NCBI GenBank assembly: GCA_035302145.1
Contig: DATGSX010000159.1
Location: 1 to 64,000, forward strand
Reading direction: 5' to 3'
From: JAJYTI01 sp035302145
GTDB taxonomy: Bacteria; Bacteroidota; Bacteroidia; Flavobacteriales; Flavobacteriaceae
Length of the DNA stretch: 64,000 bases
The notes under the pieces were generated by a model. The model was not told where the DNA came from and did not search any database. It saw nothing but the letters and a program-made list of their open reading frames with translations. Shown here one piece after another: positions 25,620 to 34,086 of the stretch (the first letter of the stretch is position 1; each line of letters starts with the position of its first letter). The translations under genes and the position numbers were made by a program.

Positions 25620-25728
25620 TCTTTCTTTATGATATAAATAATAACACGTTTGTAATGTTACAACTTTAGACTTATATCTGCAACCGATTTAAAAATTAAA
25701 CCAGTAGTATTATAATGGAATTTAAATT

Positions 25729-25763
25729 AAAAGCAGCTGCCCTTGCTATATAGACAGCTGCTT
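25729..25763 (-). terminator. Terminator after the Cys/Met PLP enzyme gene
   Basis: AAGCAGCTG (25731-25739) and CAGCTGCTT (25755-25763) form a 9-bp stem with a 15-nt loop; on the minus strand it is followed by TTTTAATTT. It lies 28 bp after the gene. Confidence 0.6.
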
Positions 25764-25790
25764 AACAGTAGACTGATTTTATGCTATAAA

Positions 25791-26990
25791 TTAAATTATC
25801 TCTATTTCTTTTAAGCAAGTTAGCATCCTTTGGTAGGTGTTTTCTATGTCATGATCTAATCCAATGGAAATTCGGACCAATCCTTTGCTTAATCCCATAG
25901 TTTCTTGCTCTTCTTCTGGAATTTCTGATGAGGTAGATGCACCAGGTGCACTAAACAATGTTTTATAGAACCCTAAGCTAACAGCCAAATAGCCTAATTT
26001 ATCATCCTGCATTTTTTCCATCAATGCATCTGCTTTAGCTTGCGAGCCAACATCGATAGTTAACATGCCCCCGAATCCAAAATCTTTATTCATTATTTTA
26101 CTGAAAACTTCATGCCCAGGGTGCGATTTTAATCCTGGATAAAGAGTTGGAATTCCGACCTCTTCTAGTTTTTTAGCAAGGTACATGGCATTTTTGCTAT
26201 GCTGCTGAATTCGGATGGGTAAGGTGCGTAAGTTTTTTAATATGGATGCGGCACGAAAACTATCCATAGATGCACCCATTAGCATACTTGCTCCTGTGTT
26301 TACATCTTTGGTGCTATTTATAAAGTCTTCGTCGGCACAAAGTACGCCTCCCATGGCATCGCTACTACCATTTATGTATTTTGTTAGACTATGCAGTACC
26401 ACATCGGCGCCGTGTAATTGTGGACTGATGCTTAAAGGCGAAAAAGTGTTGTCTACAAAAAGCTTTAAGTTATTTTTTTTAGAAATTTTCGAAATGGACG
26501 GTAAATCAGCTACTTCCAATAGAGGGTTGCTCACGGTTTCACAGTAAATCAATTTCGTATTATCCATTATAGCATCTTCTATACTGGGTAAATCAGTAAT
26601 ATCTACAAAGGTAGTTTCTATACCTAGTCTTGGAGCAAAATTCTTTAGAAAAGCATAAGTACCACCATAAATGGTTCTGCTTGCTATAATATGGTCGCCT
26701 GCACCACATAATTGTAATATTGCAGGTACAATAGCCCCCATACCAGATGCAGTCACATTGGCCGATGGCATATTTTCCATAGTTGCTAATGCTTCGCTTA
26801 AATAAGCTGTAGATGGTGAAGTGTGTCGAGAGTATAAAAACATTCCTTCCGTTTCTCCTTCAAATGTATCGTACATATCTTTAGCTTTTTTAAACGCATA
26901 CGTACTGGTGTCGGATATAGGAGGGTTAACTTCATAGTTCGGTCCAAAAGTATGGATTCCTTCTATGGCTTTGGCTGGATTAAAACTCAT
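25791..26990 (-). CDS. Cys/Met metabolism PLP-dependent enzyme (trans-sulfuration family; gamma-lyase type)
   Basis: A fold-type I PLP enzyme of about 399 residues acting on sulfur amino acids; methionine gamma-lyase, cystathionine gamma-lyase and gamma-synthase share this fold. The PLP lysine is K204 in HSLTKYINGSSD, with the GGVL and VDNTFSPLSISP segments nearby and SRHTSPSTAYLSEALATME near the N-terminus. I start it at the ATG at 26990 (MSFNPAKAIEGIHTF); the frame runs 15 codons further upstream without conserved sequence. It is divergent from the Lrp/AsnC gene, 172 bp apart, a typical regulator-target pair. Its exact reaction is undecided. Confidence 0.88.
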   Translation of the reverse strand: MSFNPAKAIEGIHTFGPNYEVNPPISDTSTYAFKKAKDMYDTFEGETEGMFLYSRHTSPSTAYLSEALATMENMPSANVTASGMGAIVPAILQLCGAGDHIIASRTIYGGTYAFLKNFAPRLGIETTFVDITDLPSIEDAIMDNTKLIYCETVSNPLLEVADLPSISKISKKNNLKLFVDNTFSPLSISPQLHGADVVLHSLTKYINGSSDAMGGVLCADEDFINSTKDVNTGASMLMGASMDSFRAASILKNLRTLPIRIQQHSKNAMYLAKKLEEVGIPTLYPGLKSHPGHEVFSKIMNKDFGFGGMLTIDVGSQAKADALMEKMQDDKLGYLAVSLGFYKTLFSAPGASTSSEIPEEEQETMGLSKGLVRISIGLDHDIENTYQRMLTCLKEIEII

Positions 26991-27092
26991 TATATTCAAA
27001 AATTTTAAGAGATTAACAATCGTTTTATTATCCAAACTTGAGGTTTTTAAGACTAAAAAGCAAGAGGTATGGTGAAAACTAGAAAAATATTC

Positions 27093-27146
27093 GGCTTAAG
27101 GCTGTGTTAGTAGAATATTAGTTTTATATTAGCTTAACGGTTAAGC
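27093..27146. promoter_or_regulatory. Candidate Lrp/AsnC operator in divergent intergenic region
   Basis: A perfect inverted repeat GCTTAAC-G-GTTAAGC (27132-27146) lies 17 bp before the Lrp/AsnC start codon. A half-site GGCTTAA occurs at 27093-27099, on the side of the PLP enzyme gene. Lrp-type proteins bind such repeats cooperatively; control of both divergent genes is inferred. Confidence 0.5.
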
Positions 27147-27162
27147 CTAACTAAAATAAACA

Positions 27163-27630
27163 ATGAAACTAGATAGTATTGATATTGGAATATTAAGAGA
27201 ATTACAGAGGGATTGTAAGCAAACTCACAAAGCTTTAAGTGCAAAATTAAATCTTTCGGTAACTGCTATTTATGAGCGAATTAGAAAATTGGAGCGAAAT
27301 GGGGTTATCAAACAGTATGTCGCATTAATAGATAGGCAGAAGGTAGATTTAGATTTACTAGTTTTTTGCCAAATAAAACTATCCAAACATATTCAGGAGA
27401 ATATCAGTAGTCTAGAAAAGGAAATCGCTTCGCTAGATGAGGTAGTGGAGTGTTATCATTTAAGTGGAGAATTCGACTATATATTAAAGGTATATGTTCG
27501 AGATATGGATCATTTTCGTGAGTTTATGGTATCAAAACTTACAGCTATTCAACATTTAGGCAATAGTCAAACCTCTTTTGTTATTCATGAGGTGAAGAAT
27601 ACTACCTCATTAAACTTAGATAATTTGTAA
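27163..27630 (+). CDS. Lrp/AsnC family transcriptional regulator
   Basis: A 155-residue regulator with an N-terminal helix-turn-helix (about 1-60: DSIDIGILRELQRDCKQTHKALSAKL, VTAIYERIRKLERNGVIKQY) and a C-terminal RAM ligand-binding domain (about 65-150, with CYHLSGEFDYILKVYVRDMD). Family members sense amino acids and form octamers. Its divergent neighbour is a sulfur-amino-acid PLP enzyme, so methionine, cysteine or a related amino acid is a plausible effector; this is inference. A palindrome just before its own start suggests autoregulation. Confidence 0.93.
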   Translation: MKLDSIDIGILRELQRDCKQTHKALSAKLNLSVTAIYERIRKLERNGVIKQYVALIDRQKVDLDLLVFCQIKLSKHIQENISSLEKEIASLDEVVECYHLSGEFDYILKVYVRDMDHFREFMVSKLTAIQHLGNSQTSFVIHEVKNTTSLNLDNL

Positions 27631-27655
27631 AAATTGTACAATTTACTTTTCAACA

Positions 27656-27687
27656 TTGGTAAATTGAGGAATAGAATTGTAACTTTG
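27656..27687 (+). promoter_or_regulatory. Promoter upstream of lpdA
   Basis: TTG (27656-27658), a 21-bp spacer and TAACTTTG (27680-27687) fit the Bacteroidota promoter consensus. The lpdA ATG is 27 bp downstream. Confidence 0.55.
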
Positions 27688-27713
27688 TCATTCGATTTTA
27701 AATAACACAATAT

Positions 27714-29117
27714 ATGAGTACTTATGATGTTGCAGTAATAGGATCTGGACCTGGTGGTTATATAGCAGCTATTCGCTGTGCCCAGTTGGGTCTTAAAACC
27801 GCATTGATAGAAAAATACGATGTTTTGGGTGGTACCTGCTTAAATGTTGGGTGTATACCAAGCAAGGCTTTATTAGATTCTTCGCACAATTACGAAACCG
27901 TAATAGAAAACCTAGAGGAGCACGGTATTGAAGTGCCAAAAGGAGTGAAGTTCGATTTCAAAAAAATGGTAGCGAGAAAGGATTCCGTTGTTAGCCAAAC
28001 AACCGAAGGAATTAATTACCTAATGAGCAAGAACGATATTACCGTTTACCACGGATTGGGTTCTTATAAAGATGCTACTCATATAGAAATCGCAACAGAA
28101 AAAGAAACGATTACTATAGAGGCCAAAAAATCTATAATTGCAACTGGAAGCAAACCTGCAAGCTTGCCTTTTATCGAGCTAGATAAAGAGCGAATTATTA
28201 CTTCTACAGAAGCGTTAAGCTTAAAAGAAGTGCCTAAACACTTAATTGTTATTGGTGGTGGAGTAATAGGCTTAGAGCTTGGTCAGGTATACAGAAGACT
28301 AGGAGCAAAAGTATCGGTGGTGGAGTACCAAGACCGAATTATTCCAACGATGGACAAAGCACTTAGTCGTGAGTTGACCAAGGTGCTTAGGAGACAAGGA
28401 GTTGAGTTCTATACTTCTCACCAAGTATCTGCAGTTGATAGAAAAGGAAAAGAGGTTACGGTAAAAGCGACCGATAATAAAGATAAGGAAGTAGTTCTTA
28501 AAGGAGATTACTGCTTAGTTGCTGTTGGACGTCGTCCGTATACTGATGGTCTTGCTCTTGAGAATGCAGGAGTACAAGCAAACGAAAGAGGTCAAGTAGA
28601 GGTAAATGAAGATTTACAAACTAATGTAGAGAACATTTACGCTATTGGTGATGTAATTCGTGGTGCAATGCTAGCCCATAAAGCAGGTGATGAGGGAATG
28701 TTTGTTGCTGAGGTTATAGCTGGCCAGAAACCAAGTATTAACTACAACTTAATTCCAGGTGTTGTATATACATGGCCTGAAGTTGCTTCGGTTGGAAAAT
28801 CCGAAGAAGAACTAAAAGAAGAGGGAATTGCTTACAAAACTGGAAGATTCTTAAATCGCGCCTTAGGCCGTAGTAGAGCAAGTGGAGATCTTGATGGTTT
28901 TATTAAGATTTTAGCAGATAAGGAAACCGATGAGGTTCTAGGCGTACACGCTATAGGTGCTAGAGCTGCCGATTTAATTGCCGAAGCTGTTATAGCAATG
29001 GAGTATCGTGCAAGTGCAGAGGATATAGCTAGAGTAAGCCACGCACACCCTACTTATTCGGAAGCAATGATGGAAGCCGCATTAGCAGCCACCGAAAACA
29101 GAGCTATTCATAGTTAA
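27714..29117 (+). CDS. lpdA: Dihydrolipoyl dehydrogenase
   Basis: E3 subunit of 2-oxoacid dehydrogenase complexes and the glycine cleavage system; reoxidises dihydrolipoyl groups with FAD and NAD+. The 467 residues contain the FAD-binding GSGPGGY near the start, the redox disulfide C42/C47 in GGTCLNVGCIPSKALL, the NAD-binding GGGVIGLELG, and the C-terminal HAHPTYSEAMMEA with the catalytic His-Glu pair. It is not beside E1/E2 genes here, so it may serve several complexes. A strong terminator follows, making it monocistronic. Confidence 0.96.
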   Translation: MSTYDVAVIGSGPGGYIAAIRCAQLGLKTALIEKYDVLGGTCLNVGCIPSKALLDSSHNYETVIENLEEHGIEVPKGVKFDFKKMVARKDSVVSQTTEGINYLMSKNDITVYHGLGSYKDATHIEIATEKETITIEAKKSIIATGSKPASLPFIELDKERIITSTEALSLKEVPKHLIVIGGGVIGLELGQVYRRLGAKVSVVEYQDRIIPTMDKALSRELTKVLRRQGVEFYTSHQVSAVDRKGKEVTVKATDNKDKEVVLKGDYCLVAVGRRPYTDGLALENAGVQANERGQVEVNEDLQTNVENIYAIGDVIRGAMLAHKAGDEGMFVAEVIAGQKPSINYNLIPGVVYTWPEVASVGKSEEELKEEGIAYKTGRFLNRALGRSRASGDLDGFIKILADKETDEVLGVHAIGARAADLIAEAVIAMEYRASAEDIARVSHAHPTYSEAMMEAALAATENRAIHS

Positions 29118-29141
29118 ATAAAACAGAAAGAATAGAATAAT

Positions 29142-29177
29142 AAAAAGGCCGACTACCAAAGGAAAGTCGGTCTTTTT
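29142..29177 (+). terminator. Terminator after lpdA
   Basis: A 13-bp stem with one G-U pair (AAAAAGGCCGACT against AGTCGGTCTTTTT) and a 10-nt loop, 24 bp after lpdA. Confidence 0.85.
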
Positions 29178-29346
29178 AAATTTTAACTGCTAATAATTTA
29201 TCTTTGGACAATACATGAAATCAAATGTAGTTTATTTCGCTCTAGGCTATAGTTGAAAAGGTAAAAGATAAATTCAGAAGCCTATACTTTTTGCTTTGAA
29301 AATAAAATATTACTTTAAACGAAATATCAACAAACTTTCAGAAACT

Positions 29347-30651
29347 ATGAGAGTGAAACTTGAAATGGAGGTCGCTGCCATCCATCAAATAAAAAAGAAG
29401 CTCCTTCAATGGGCCGATCAGTTCGAAGAAGTAATTTGGCTTGATTCAAATGCTTATCCTAATATCCACAACAAATACCAAGCAATTTTAGCCGTAGATG
29501 CAGATTACGTTTTCCAAACCGACTCGACAGAGGCTTTAAATGAATTGAAAGAATATAGAAAAACCAATAAGGACTGGCTTTTTGGCTACCTCTCTTATGA
29601 TGCAGAAAACCCATTAGATAAAGAAATAAATAAGAAAACAGATTATTTAGAATTTTCAAAGTTGAGTTTTTTTCATCCATCAAAAATATTCTTTATAAAA
29701 AAAGATGGGATCGAGTTACATTATAGCTCGGATAAAGAAAATGAAATAAAATCAGATTGGGAAGCGATAAACAATGTGGAAATTCAAGATAATCCTCAAG
29801 CTGAACTAAACCTACAATTAAAGGCTAAACTTAGTAAGCAAGAATACTTAGATAAAGTAAGAAAAATAAAAGCTTATATTGAGAAAGGTGAGTTGATAGA
29901 AATAAATTTTTGTCAAGAGTTTTATTCTCAAACTGCTTTAAAACATCCTTTATCGGTATTCCAGCATCTAAATGAAATAAGCAAGACACCCTTTGCTGCA
30001 TATTTGCGTATGGGCGATAAATATGCTTTATGCGCCTCTCCAGAACGTTACTTAAGCAATACAAATGGTGAAATTAAATCGCAACCAATTAAAGGAACGG
30101 CTAAGCGTAAGAATAACATATTGGAAGATAGGAAAGCACGGATGGCTTTAGAAAAAGATGAAAAAGAAGTGCTGGAGAACACCATTACCACCGAGATGAT
30201 TGTCGATGAATTATATGCAATAGCCGAAGAAGGAAGTGTCCAAGTAACCGAATTGTCTAAGGTGTACACTTTTGAACAAGTACATCAATTAATTTCTACA
30301 ATAATTTGTCAACTTAATCCAGAATTGGATGCTGTAGATGTAATTAAAGCTACTTATCCTATGGGGAGTATGACTGGAATTCCTAAAATGAATTCATTGG
30401 CCATAATAGATGAGATAGAAAATTTCCATAGAGGATTATACAGTGGAAGTATCGGATATTTTGCGCCAAATGGTGACTTTGATTTCAATGTGGTAATTCG
30501 TAGTATATTGTATAATGCCACAAATAATTATGTGAGTTTTGCCTCGGGTGGGGCCATTACAGCTTTATCTGATCCAGAAAAAGAATATGAAGAGTCTATG
30601 CTGAAAGTTCAAGCTATGGCTGAGGTGTTAGGTAGTATTGTAGAGAAATAA
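29347..30651 (+). CDS. pabB: Chorismate-binding enzyme; aminodeoxychorismate synthase component I (PabB-like)
   Basis: Belongs to the TrpE/PabB/menaquinone-type chorismate-utilising family; about 434 residues. The lysine in SQPIKGTAKR (K249 from this start) is the residue that marks PabB, where TrpE has alanine (PIAGT), so folate-pathway aminodeoxychorismate synthase is favoured over anthranilate synthase. Other family segments are EINFCQEFYS, ALCASPERYL and the C-terminal GSMTGIPKMNSLAIIDEIE and GLYSGSIGYF. The frame begins with a TTG at 29296, but I prefer the ATG at 29347 because the extra 17 residues are lysine/asparagine-rich and unconserved. No glutaminase (PabA) partner is adjacent. 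tilS follows after 10 bp. Confidence 0.87.
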   Translation: MRVKLEMEVAAIHQIKKKLLQWADQFEEVIWLDSNAYPNIHNKYQAILAVDADYVFQTDSTEALNELKEYRKTNKDWLFGYLSYDAENPLDKEINKKTDYLEFSKLSFFHPSKIFFIKKDGIELHYSSDKENEIKSDWEAINNVEIQDNPQAELNLQLKAKLSKQEYLDKVRKIKAYIEKGELIEINFCQEFYSQTALKHPLSVFQHLNEISKTPFAAYLRMGDKYALCASPERYLSNTNGEIKSQPIKGTAKRKNNILEDRKARMALEKDEKEVLENTITTEMIVDELYAIAEEGSVQVTELSKVYTFEQVHQLISTIICQLNPELDAVDVIKATYPMGSMTGIPKMNSLAIIDEIENFHRGLYSGSIGYFAPNGDFDFNVVIRSILYNATNNYVSFASGGAITALSDPEKEYEESMLKVQAMAEVLGSIVEK

Positions 30652-30661
30652 AAATGAATTG

Positions 30662-31966
30662 ATGTTAAAAGCATTTACAACTTACTTTCATGAGAATTAT
30701 GAGCTAGAAGATTCCGACAAAATTGCCGTAGCAACAAGTGGCGGGGTAGATAGTATGGTGCTTTGTCATTTGCTATTAGCGATAGATATATCCTTTGTGG
30801 TTCTGCATTGTAATTTTCATCTTCGTGGAGAAGAAAGTGATGGCGACGCTAGGTTAGTAAAAACCTTCGCAGAGAAGAATCAACTGGAGTTTGAGCAAAT
30901 CGATTTTCAAACGCGGGAATATGCAGCGGAAAATAGAGTGTCTATTCAGATGGCTGCTAGAGAATTACGTTATGATTGGTTTAAAAAGATTAGAAAAGAA
31001 AAAAATATTGATTGGATTGCCACAGCCCATCATTTAGATGATGATATAGAAACCATTTTAATCAATTTAGGTCGAGGAACTGGAATACGAGGAATGGCAG
31101 GCATTCCTGATAAATCTAATGGTTTTATTCGTCCCTTATTAGGTTTTACCAAAGAACAAATTATTGCTTTCGCTAAAGATTATGCTGTAAAGTGGCGAGA
31201 AGACGATTCGAATCAAGAAGCTGAGTATCTTAGAAACTATCTTCGACTTAAGGTAATTCCTATATGGAAAAATGAAGTTCCAGATTTAGAAGTCGGATTT
31301 CTAAACTCAAAAAATCATATAACCCAATCTTTACAAATTCAGAAAGACTACTTACAGCTTGTAAAAAAGGAAGTGTGGCGTGAAGGAGACTTTGGGGTTG
31401 TAATCGATCTAAAAAAGCTGCAGGAATTTCCTAATACTTCTGTTTTACTTTACGAGTTATTATTCGCTTATGGATTCACAGAATGGGAAGATGTGTATAA
31501 TTTAATGGATTCGCAAAGTGGAAAGATGGTTTTGTCGCCAACTCACAGGCTTATAAAAGATAGAGATAGCTTTTTATTAGCAGAAAAAAAGAATAAAAGC
31601 AATATTTCATCTGTTTTATTGATAGACTCGCAACAAGTAAAATCATTGTCTGCTGTACTGGAGAAGATTAGCGCAAAAGCTTTTAAGTTAGAGGCAAATC
31701 ATACTATATTTGTAGCTGAAAAAAAATTAAGGTTCCCATTACAATTACGACTATGGAAACCAGGCGACTTTTTTTATCCAGCAGGGATGACTGGAAAAAA
31801 GAAGTTGAGCAAGTATTTTAAAGACCAAAAATACAGCATACTAGAAAAAGAAGCCATTTGGGTTTTATGTAGTGAGGATAAAATTGTTTGGGTGGTTGGG
31901 CACCGTATGGACAGAAGATTCTTAACGAAAGATCCAGGTGAGGCTAGAATTAAAATATCAATTTAA
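30662..31966 (+). CDS. tilS: tRNA(Ile)-lysidine synthetase
   Basis: Modifies the wobble cytidine of the CAU anticodon of a minor tRNA-Ile to lysidine, an essential step for reading AUA. The 434-residue protein has the PP-loop SGGVDSM near residue 26, the HCNFHLRGEESDGDA and IATAHHLDDDIETILINLGRGTG segments, and the C-terminal TilS domain (LWKPGDFFYPAGMTGKKKLSKYFKDQK). The ATG at 30662 is used rather than the TTG one codon before. It is linked to pabB (10 bp) and dsbD (9 bp), so the three are likely one transcript. Confidence 0.95.
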   Translation: MLKAFTTYFHENYELEDSDKIAVATSGGVDSMVLCHLLLAIDISFVVLHCNFHLRGEESDGDARLVKTFAEKNQLEFEQIDFQTREYAAENRVSIQMAARELRYDWFKKIRKEKNIDWIATAHHLDDDIETILINLGRGTGIRGMAGIPDKSNGFIRPLLGFTKEQIIAFAKDYAVKWREDDSNQEAEYLRNYLRLKVIPIWKNEVPDLEVGFLNSKNHITQSLQIQKDYLQLVKKEVWREGDFGVVIDLKKLQEFPNTSVLLYELLFAYGFTEWEDVYNLMDSQSGKMVLSPTHRLIKDRDSFLLAEKKNKSNISSVLLIDSQQVKSLSAVLEKISAKAFKLEANHTIFVAEKKLRFPLQLRLWKPGDFFYPAGMTGKKKLSKYFKDQKYSILEKEAIWVLCSEDKIVWVVGHRMDRRFLTKDPGEARIKISI

Positions 31967-31975
31967 GATATACCT

Positions 31976-33967
31976 ATGAGAAAATTAAGCTTGCTTTTAA
32001 TAGCAATGTTTTGGTTAGTTGTTCCAGCCAAAGCACAAGAGTTTTTAGACCCAGTTAGCTGGAAGCTAGAAGTGGAACATAAGCAAGATCAGGATTATAC
32101 TATTTTAATTAAGGTAGATATAGAACCAGGGTGGCATATATATTCGCAAGAAGAGGCCGACATTGAATTTCCACCTATCCCAACAGAATTTGTTTTTAAT
32201 AACTCTCCTGATACCTATGAATTAGTTGGTAAAACAATAGAACCAGATGTAGAGCCTGAGTACGATGAAGTGTTCGAAGAGTATATTGTTTTCTTTTCCG
32301 ACAAAGTTATTTTTAAACAAGATATTCGTGTTATAAACCCAGAAAACTTACAAATAGAAGTTGAGATGGGATTCTCAGCTTGTGATGATGAGAAATGTTT
32401 GCCACCAGATTCGAAGATGTTGGCCATCGGTTTAGATGGTGGGGAATCAGAGGTGGTAAGCGAAAGTTTATCTGAAGAAGATATAGCTAAAACAGACGCT
32501 TTAGTACTCGATCTTAACAACCCGAATGATTATCGTTCAGCAGAAGAAGAAGGGTCGTCAAAAGGATTAAGCACCATATTCTTTTTAGGATTTATAGGAG
32601 GATTCATTGCCTTGCTTACCCCTTGTGTATTCCCAATGATCCCACTAACAGTATCTTTCTTTACCAAAAGCGCGGACAATAGAAGGAAAGGAATGACCAA
32701 TGCAATTATGTATGGAATTTTTATTTTCCTAATATACGTGTTACTAAGCTTACCTTTCCATTTAATGGATTCGGTCGATCCTGAGATATTAAACAACATA
32801 TCTACCAACGTAACTCTGAACATTTTATTCTTTGTTATTTTCTTGGTATTTGCATTTTCATTCTTCGGATATTACGAACTTACTCTGCCTGCTTCTTGGG
32901 GTGCTAAAATGGATAGTAAAGCTACTACCGTAGGTGGATTAATAGGAGTATTCTTTATGGCACTTACCTTAGCTATTGTTTCTTTTTCTTGTACAGGACC
33001 TATATTAGGAGCGTTACTTGGTGGTTCTTTAACAAGCGATGGTGGAGCTTGGCAATTAACCGTTGGTATGTCAGGATTTGGGCTTGCATTAGCTTTACCA
33101 TTTGCTTTGTTTGCCATGTTCCCGAATTGGTTGAATAAATTACCAAAAAGCGGTGGTTGGTTGAACACAGTAAAAGTAGTCCTAGGATTCTTAGAACTTG
33201 GATTTGCATTTAAATTCTTATCGAATGCAGACTTGGTGGAGAATTGGGGTATTATAAAAAGAGAAATCTTTATAGGAATATGGATTGTATGTGCTTTAGG
33301 AATGGCGTTATACCTATTCGGGTTTATTCGTTTCCCACACGATGGTCCAAAAAAAGACAAACTTCCAAGAGGAAATGTTATAGCTGGAATAATTAGCCTT
33401 GCCTTTACCATATACCTTATTCCAGGATTGACTAATACATCAGCTGCAAACCTGAAATTATTAAGTGGATTCCCACCACCAATGTTCTATAGCTTGTATG
33501 ATAAAGGTACCGATGCACCACTTGGATTAGAGGCCTATAGAGATTGGGATGAAGGAGTCGCCGCAGCTAAGGCATCTGGAAAACCTATCATGTTAGACTT
33601 CACCGGATGGGCCTGTGTAAACTGTAGAAAAATGGAAGAGCTGGTATGGAGCCAAGAAGAGGTCTTCAATGAAATAAATGATGAGTTTATTCTTATATCA
33701 TTATATGTAGACGATAGACAAAACTTACCAGAAGAGGAAAGATTTAATTATATGCGACCATCTGGTAGTGTTAAAAGAATTAAAACCATTGGTGATAAGT
33801 GGGCTACCTTCCAAACCGTCAACTTTAGAAATAACTCTCAGCCGTATTATGTGCTGATGGATAGTGATTTAACTCTATTGAATAATCCAAGAGGATATAC
33901 ACCTGATTCCAATAGATTTTTGGAGTGGCTTAAAGAAGGAGTTGCCAATCACAAGGATGGTAAGTAA
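31976..33967 (+). CDS. dsbD: Thiol:disulfide interchange protein DsbD
   Basis: Moves electrons from cytoplasmic thioredoxin across the inner membrane to periplasmic thiol proteins. The 663 residues comprise a signal peptide (about 1-20), an N-terminal immunoglobulin-like alpha domain with the cysteine pair in SACDDEKCLPP, an eight-helix membrane domain with the reactive cysteines in LLTPCVFPMIPLTV and SFSCTGPILGALLGG, and a C-terminal thioredoxin domain with WACVNCRKMEE (CVNC). All three cysteine pairs of the relay are present. It ends the pabB-tilS-dsbD transcript at a strong terminator. Confidence 0.94.
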   Translation: MRKLSLLLIAMFWLVVPAKAQEFLDPVSWKLEVEHKQDQDYTILIKVDIEPGWHIYSQEEADIEFPPIPTEFVFNNSPDTYELVGKTIEPDVEPEYDEVFEEYIVFFSDKVIFKQDIRVINPENLQIEVEMGFSACDDEKCLPPDSKMLAIGLDGGESEVVSESLSEEDIAKTDALVLDLNNPNDYRSAEEEGSSKGLSTIFFLGFIGGFIALLTPCVFPMIPLTVSFFTKSADNRRKGMTNAIMYGIFIFLIYVLLSLPFHLMDSVDPEILNNISTNVTLNILFFVIFLVFAFSFFGYYELTLPASWGAKMDSKATTVGGLIGVFFMALTLAIVSFSCTGPILGALLGGSLTSDGGAWQLTVGMSGFGLALALPFALFAMFPNWLNKLPKSGGWLNTVKVVLGFLELGFAFKFLSNADLVENWGIIKREIFIGIWIVCALGMALYLFGFIRFPHDGPKKDKLPRGNVIAGIISLAFTIYLIPGLTNTSAANLKLLSGFPPPMFYSLYDKGTDAPLGLEAYRDWDEGVAAAKASGKPIMLDFTGWACVNCRKMEELVWSQEEVFNEINDEFILISLYVDDRQNLPEEERFNYMRPSGSVKRIKTIGDKWATFQTVNFRNNSQPYYVLMDSDLTLLNNPRGYTPDSNRFLEWLKEGVANHKDGK

Positions 33968-33990
33968 AAATCCATATCATCTTAATTAAC

Positions 33991-34018
33991 AAAAAAGCGA
34001 GTGTATTCTCGCTTTTTT
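33991..34018 (+). terminator. Terminator after dsbD
   Basis: AAAAAAGCGAG and CTCGCTTTTTT form an 11-bp stem with a 6-nt loop; its T run supplies the TTTG that may serve the next promoter. Confidence 0.85.
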
Positions 34019-34049
34019 GCTTTTAATATCTTACAAAGTTATATCTTTA
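34016..34049 (+). promoter_or_regulatory. Candidate promoter of pfkA-gapA
   Basis: TTTG (34016-34019), 22-bp spacer, TATCTTTA (34042-34049), one mismatch to the consensus. It overlaps the end of the dsbD terminator and lies 38 bp before pfkA. Confidence 0.4.
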
Positions 34050-34086
34050 TAGGTGCTAATATATCAAGCAAATTAAATCAATTACT

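Noticed and set aside
32872..33411. 179-codon minus-strand frame within dsbD
   Set aside because: It lies opposite the membrane domain of DsbD, has no recognisable features, and is explained by codon use of the sense gene.
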